In this document: positions 58,362 to 64,000 of the stretch, one piece after another
Layout of the letters: each line of letters opens with the position of its first letter
Position numbering within the stretch: position 1 is the first letter of the stretch
Assembly: GCA_034359265.1 (NCBI GenBank)
Contig: CP136897.1
Span: 18,656,001-18,720,000, forward strand
From: Canna indica
Lineage: Eukaryota > Streptophyta > Magnoliopsida > Zingiberales > Cannaceae
Length of the DNA stretch: 64,000 bases
Direction of reading: 5' to 3'
Notes under the pieces: generated by a model
Told to the model about the DNA's origin: nothing
The model's input: the letters and a program-made list of their open reading frames with translations, nothing else
Database searches by the model: none
Position numbers and translations under genes: made by a program

Positions 58362-60224
58362 ATGGCGAAAAGTAGGGCGATGGAAAACCCTAGGGTTTCC
58401 GGCCCCTCTTCGTCGCCGCTGCCGCCGCGTCCCCCTCCCTCTCCGCCTAATCCTCCCCCTCCCTGCCCCCCCTCCCATTTTGTTCCTTCCTCTGCGACCC
58501 CCAGCCTTCCTCTTTGGGTTCTCACTAGGCGTCTGCAGTTACCCCCCAACCTCCTTCCTTGAAGTCCCCTTCAGATGTAAACGGTGAGAAGTCGGCTAAT
58601 CGGAGCGATGCTCCCCTCCAATCAAAGTCCTCTTCATGGGTGGAGATTTTGAAGGTGTCAAACCCTAATTTGAGATCGGGATCCAACCTGTCTCTCCTTT
58701 TCTCCAAGATCTAGGCTGCGACCACCGACCGGGTAGTTTTCACCGCTGATCAAGTTCAAATCCTGTGACAACCGTGGGAGGCAAGTTTAATCGTTAAGTT
58801 TTTGGGTAAACCCCCTCCCCTTGAAGTGATTCGTTCGTGGGCTTTTCGTTTGTGGTCTGTTCATGGATTTTTACCGGTTTTAGACCCTGATGAAAACTTT
58901 TTCATCTTTCGATTTTCTTCTTCGGAGTGTGCAAACTCGATTCTCACGGCTAGTCCCTGGTCTATACGAGGAGACGTTATACATCTTATTCCGTGGAAAC
59001 CTCTTTTGAAACCTTGGGAGGAAAAGTTTTCTACAGCCCCGATTTGGATCCGTCTTCAATCCTTGCCTCTTGAATTTTGGAATGCTGATTGCATCCACCA
59101 TATTGCCAGTAAATTAGGCAAAGTTTTAAAAATTGATGATCGTTCTTTCAGTTTTGAACGTGGCAAATACGTTAGGGTTTGTGTTGAACTTAACTTGGCT
59201 TTGCCTTTACGCCAAGGGATTTGGCTTTCTATTGATGATCAAAGCTTTTTCTTGCTTGTTTGTTATGAAAATTTGTCTTCTGTTTGTTTTCATTGCGGTT
59301 TGATAGGGCATAGAGAAGTCGAATGCCCTTCTTTACTTGAAAAAAATAATTCAAAAACTAGCTCTTCAATGCCGGCATCTTCGGTTTCTGCCTCTGATGG
59401 CACTTCCAGTGTTGTTTCTGGTTCTACATCTACCGACTCTCAGTCACTTCCGATTAACCCTAATTTGGGGGGTGCGGCCCCAACTTCTAATCCGGCCCGT
59501 CTCGGATCCGATTGTGGGTCCTTGGATTGAAGTCCAACGAAGGAATTCACGGAAAAATCATCCTCGTAGTGCGCGCCCACCTCCCTTGGAGAAGGATGGC
59601 CATGCTCAGACTATGGAGATTGGCCCTAATCCAAAATCCAACCATCTATCAGGTAATGGTGCTCCTTCTTCACTTTCTAATCATGCTAGATCTACTAATG
59701 ATTTGTCTGCCAAATCTTCTTCACATAGATCTAGTATTGCTTCTTTTAATCAATTGTCTAAAGTTACTTTTGATAAGTACTCTATAGTCAATGACAGAAT
59801 TAAAAATTTAAAATTATCATCTAAATCATCAATTCCTTATAATGCCCCCTCACCAAATAAAATTTTTAACTTAGATGCTCCTGGTTCTAAGTCTCTACCC
59901 CAATTGGCCTCTGAACTGAGCCATGTTTTCAGTGCCCAAACTAAAACCATGAATCAATCTAAGACATCTAGGGTAACTTCAAAGAAAACTTCTAAGCCTC
60001 CAAAGACTAAGCCTAAAAATGCTTCTTCAGTTAAATTAGGCTCCTCAAATAAAAGATCTAGGTCTACCTCCTCCTTTGAGGACTTGCATCTAGAAGAAAA
60101 CTGTGTCTCTATGACTCTGGAGGATCCCCCTAAAAATCTTAGCCCTCCTGATAAAGACCTTATCATGGGAGACTCTTCTTCCTTTGAACTTTTTGTCCCC
60201 TCCCCCCTCCTCCCTCCCCAATAA
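58362..60224 (+). pseudogene. LINE ORF1 (DUF4283, zinc knuckle), frameshifted
   Basis: It starts MAKSRAMENPRVSGPSSSPL in a proline-rich leader that stops at 58562 in its own frame. The next frame continues with SSWVEILKVSNPNLR, then DUF4283-like text (VIRSWAFRLWSVHGFLPV, IHLIPWKPLLKPWEE, IWIRLQSLPLEFWN). A CCHC knuckle follows, CFHCGLIGHREVEC (about 59284-59325). A further frameshift lies near 59510, after which GPWIEVQRRNSRKNHPRS leads into a Ser/Lys-rich tail (KTSKPPKTKPKNASS) ending with TAA at 60222-60224. ORF1 proteins of plant L1 elements bind RNA. Stops at about 58710 and 58766 and at least two frameshifts make it inactive. ORF2 begins 15 bases downstream. Confidence 0.87.
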
Positions 60225-60238
60225 TATCATTGTTATTT

Positions 60239-63200
60239 ATGAACATCCTTAATTGGAATGTTAGAGGGGGCTGGAGGAGGCCTATTAGAGATTTTATTTC
60301 TATTCAGATTAGAATCTCAAATTTAAAGCTTTGTATTCTTCAAGAAACTCATTTAGATAATACTAAATCTAGTAATCTCATTAAATCCTTTGGCAAATCC
60401 TGGACTGGTGCTATTCAGCCCAGTCAAGGTGCCTGAGGAGGAATTATAGTTGCTTGAAATTCAGATTATGTTAATGCTCAAGTTATCTCTTCCTTTTCTC
60501 AAATTATTAATGTTGTTGTTAAAATTAATGATTGTGAACCTTTCCTTTTATCTGCTTTATATGCTAGCACTGATCCATCTCTTAGAGCTTCTCTTTGGAG
60601 TTCCTTTACAAGTTTAGATTTGAATTCTTATCCTTGGTTGATAATGGGCGATTTTAACTGCATTCTAAATAGCGAGGATAAATTGGGTGGTTCTATTTTT
60701 AAAATCACTAAGCTTATTGCTGATTTTAGATACTTTATTGAAAATTCTGGCCTTATTGATCTTGGTTACTCTTGTAACAAATATACTTGGTCAAATAATA
60801 GATCAGGAACTGCCAGGATCCTTATTAGGCTTGATAGAGTTTTTTCTAGCTCTGCCTGGTTTCATTATTTTGGTCATCCTTCTGTTCTTCGTTTAAATCG
60901 TATCACTTCAGATCATAGACCTTTAATTATTACAATCCCCAACAATTCTCAACCTAAAAATAACCTTTTAAAATTTCAAAATTTTTGGACTGATTATGAT
61001 GAATGCAACAATGTGATTGCTACATCTTGGAATGACCCTCACTATTTAGTGAACAATCCTAGTTTTTCTAACAAGCTTGCTAAAACTATAGGTGCTCTAA
61101 GTTACTGGAATAAAATATCCTGGGTAGGATTGAGGATATTCTCAACTCTACCCTTATTGAAATATCTCTTGCTGAGGATATTCAAGCTTCTGCTTTGGCC
61201 CCTTCCAATATTGAAGAAAAGCTTAGGTCCCTATATAATAAGTACCTTACCCTCCAAAGGCAAGTGTGCCTTAAGTGGTGGTCTAAATCCAAAACCAAGT
61301 GGTTATTTGAAGGTGATAAAAACACAGCTTACTATCATCGAATTATTACCATTAAGCGTAGAGTAAATTATATTTTCCAAATCCAAAACTCTCAGATGGA
61401 ATCTTTAACAGAAAATAAAGATATTCCAAATGAATTTGTTAACCTTTATACCATGCTTTGGTCCTCCTCTCCTTCTCCTGCTATAACTGACTCCTGTTGG
61501 CCTGCCTTCAAATCTCTTCATTTGGCATCTTTCCCATCTCTTACTTCCCCTTTCTCTACCCTTGAGATTTGGAACACCATTCAATCTCTAGGGAATGGAA
61601 AAAGTCCTGGAATAGATGGCTTTACTATTGAATTTTATAAGAAATATTGGCCCATAATTGAAAAAGACTTTGCTCTGTACTAAATAATTTTCATGCTACT
61701 GAGTCTCTCCCCCCTTCCTGGAACCAAACCTTACTCACATTTATTCCTAAATGTGCCAATCCTAAGAAGGTTGCTGAATTTAGGCCTATTTCTCTATGCA
61801 ACATTAGCTATAGAATTCTTGCTAGTAGACTCAAAACCACCTTACCTGATTTAATTTCTTGTGAGCAATCTGCTTTTGTTAAGGGAAGAAGCATCCATGA
61901 CAATATTTTGATTGTTCAAGAATTAACTCATTCCTTTTTTAATTCCAAAAGTAAAACTCCATATGTTATTGTTAAATTGGATGTTGAAAAAGCTTTTGAT
62001 AAACTAAGTTGGAATGTTATTTTTAAAGTCTTATTGCTTAATGGTTTCCCTACTAAGTTTATTTCCTGGATTAAAAGTTGCATTACATCTACCTCCTTTG
62101 CTTGTCTTGTAAATACTCAAGTTTCCTCCTTCTTCCCAACCAATCAAGGCATTAGACAAGGGGATCCCCTTTCCCCTTTCTTATACATCCTTGTGGCTCA
62201 AACTTTAACTAACTTGATAAATGAACAAGTGGCAAATAAAAAATTCTCTCATTTCAAACTAAAATCTCTCTCTATTTCACACTTAATGTTTGCTGATGAT
62301 TTAATTTTAATCTTCAAAGCTAATTCTAAAAGTTTAGCCTCCTTTCAATCTATTTTCAATAGATATGAGCTCCTTACTGGTCAAAAAATAAATCCTTCCA
62401 AATCAGAAAAAAAAAAATTCCCAAGCATACCCCTAATGCTGTGAGAAAATCTATTATTTCAACTCTTCATATGAAGCCGGGTAAGTTTCCCTTCAAATAT
62501 CTTGGCATTATGATATCCTCTGGGAGACCTCCCTCTAATTCAAATGTCTATATTCTGAATCATATTGATTCAAAAATAGGCTCCTGGAAAGCCAATTTAT
62601 TGTCTCATGCAGGTAGACTTGTACTAATCAACTCAGGGTCCTTAATTAATTCAATTTCTTTTCACTCCCTTTCAGTAACCTGGTTTAACAATCAAACAGC
62701 TAAGGTAATTGAAAAAAAAATAAGGAATTTTTTATGGAGCAAAGATAGCAATAATAATGGTATGCATCTTATAAATTGGAATATTGTTTCCTCTCCTAAA
62801 TTTCTAGGAGGGTTAGGCATCCAAGATATTAAGAACAAAAGTCTAGCCCTTCAAGCTAAAAGAATCCAAGCATACTTAAACAATGATTCCTCCCTTTGGG
62901 TTCAGCTTGTTAAGGCTAAATATCAGCCCATTACCTTCTCTTCTTACTCTTGCCGAAATGCCTCTTGGGCATGGAAACTGTTCATGGAAGCTTTCAACTC
63001 TCTAAAATTTGGTTTCAATAAATTAATTGGATCTGGTGCCCAAACCTCCATATTAAATGACAAATGGATTCATGATCTGCCTTTAGCCCTTAAGCCTACT
63101 TTTCTTAACATTAATTTGCTTAATGTGATCACTCATGTGCACCATTTAATGCATAATAATTCATGGTTGGCTTTCATTGGTAATTCTGTTTGCAATAAAG

Positions 63201-64000
63201 TTTTATGGAATGCCATTGAGGGGTTGCGGTTGCCTAAAGATGCCTATGATGATACCTATATCTGGATTAATGAGAATTCTGGAAAGGCTTCTTCTTCCTC
63301 TGCTTACAGGTTTCTTAAGTGCCAGTACCTTACTTCAAATGAAATTGATCATAATTGGACTAGAATTTGGAAGTTTCTTGTTGCTCCAAAGGTAAAAATG
63401 TTTTTGTGTAAGTTTTTCCATCGTCGTTTACCTACTCATTTGAGACTTTTTCAAATGAATATTGTTTATTCAAAACAGTGTGTCGATCGACCATTTATTT
63501 TTTAATTACCCTTTTGCTTCTGATATTTGGTCCTCTCTCAGCTCCAAGCTCAATTATGATTTTACTTCTAGAAGTTCATGGTGTTCTGGTAGCTGGTTGT
63601 TGCTAGTCTCTCCTCCTTCAATGGATTTGGGGCCCTCAACCATTGTTGCTAACACCCTTTGGTATCTTTGGTATTTTAGAAATTCTGTATTGCATGGAGA
63701 ATCGAAGCCTTCCATTTTCAATGTTGTAAATAAAATCCTTGAATTTTCAGGACGGCTTAAAAAAGACTATGGTACTGAGGCAAATCATATTCAGAATACC
63801 ATTTCCTCTCCTTGGCAGCCACCTGTCCTAAATTGCATTAAGATCAATTGCGACGGTTCCTTTGCTGATAAAAAAGGTGGTGCAGGTATAATTGCTAGAA
63901 ACAATGTTGGAAATTATTTGTATGCTTCAGGTTTGTACTTTCCTGCAGATAATGCTCTTTACTATGAAGCCTTGGCAGTCCTTCATGCTTTGACAATTGC
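60239..64000 (+). pseudogene. LINE ORF2: endonuclease, reverse transcriptase, RNase H (broken, runs off the window)
   Basis: It starts MNILNWNVRGGWRRPIRDFI with endonuclease motifs ILQETH, IMGDFNCIL and SDHRPL. Reverse-transcriptase motifs follow: NGKSPGIDGF (about 61600), FRPISLCN, VKLDVEKAFD (61975), GIRQGDPLSPFLY (62150) and MFADDLI (62290), then LGIMISSGRPP and LGGLGIQDI. A zf-RVT-like region ends near 63480. An RNase H start reads INCDGSFADKKGGAG (63845) and EALAVLHAL at the window edge. Defects: TGA codons at Trp positions 60434 and 60455; frameshifts near 61125, 61678, 62410 (in an A run) and 63485, where part of the zf-RVT cysteine motif seems lost. It copies RNA into DNA at nicked target sites in active relatives. 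Confidence 0.92.

Noticed and set aside
1..64000. CRISPR arrays, operons, bacterial ribosome-binding sites
   Set aside because: The sequence is plant nuclear DNA; the regular arrays seen (79-bp, TTC, TATATG) lack the repeat-spacer pattern.

Overview
The window is nuclear DNA of a flowering plant. It is AT-rich and holds spliced genes with long introns, TATA-box promoters and a dense nest of plant transposon types (CACTA, hAT, PIF/Harbinger, Mutator-like, TRIM, long solo LTRs, an L1-type LINE). I cannot place it below angiosperm level. Only two loci look like working host genes. One is a six-exon DUF789-family gene (10442-16882, + strand). The other is a five-exon SNU13/NHP2L1 gene (39782-41251, + strand), which encodes a 128-residue L7Ae-type protein of the U4 snRNP and box C/D snoRNPs. 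A second copy of SNU13 (46319-57907) is dead. It carries a nonsense codon and a 4-bp frameshift in exon 2, a 2.75-kb LTR inserted in the same exon, and two giant inverted-repeat insertions in intron 3.

Layout. 1-1437: the 3' part of a long LTR. 1828-5836: a CACTA transposon with a PIF/Harbinger MITE inside it. 6487-7532: an hAT MITE and a truncated CACTA end that abuts an orphan exon-like segment. 7966-8100: a (TTC)45 microsatellite. 10262-16882: the DUF789 gene, with two MITEs and a perfect 281-bp tandem duplication in intron 2. 18040-19905: a foldback element, a Mutator-type MITE and a TRIM-like element, each interrupted by others. 21170-28485: hAT MITEs and a solo LTR carrying an hAT element. 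29265-32044: a solo LTR in reverse orientation. 32595-39599: a foldback MITE with a perfect 9-bp target duplication, containing a 6.3-kb autonomous-type Mutator-like element (32908-39254).

That Mutator-like element has a decayed MuDR/SWIM transposase on the minus strand. Convergent to it, on the plus strand, is a decayed gene for a GRF-type zinc finger followed by a coiled coil and a hydrophobic tail. 39651-41470: the intact SNU13 locus. 43340-45700: a very AT-rich, Helitron-like block with internal direct repeats. 46178-58165: the SNU13 pseudogene with its insertions. 58200-64000: an L1-type LINE with ORF1 and ORF2, broken by frameshifts and stops, running off the window end.

Most element borders are supported by terminal inverted repeats plus target-site duplications read directly from the sequence. 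Family assignments rest on TIR sequence and duplication length (3 bp CACTA or Harbinger, 5 bp LTR, 8 bp hAT, 9 bp Mutator) and on protein motifs. No database comparison was possible.
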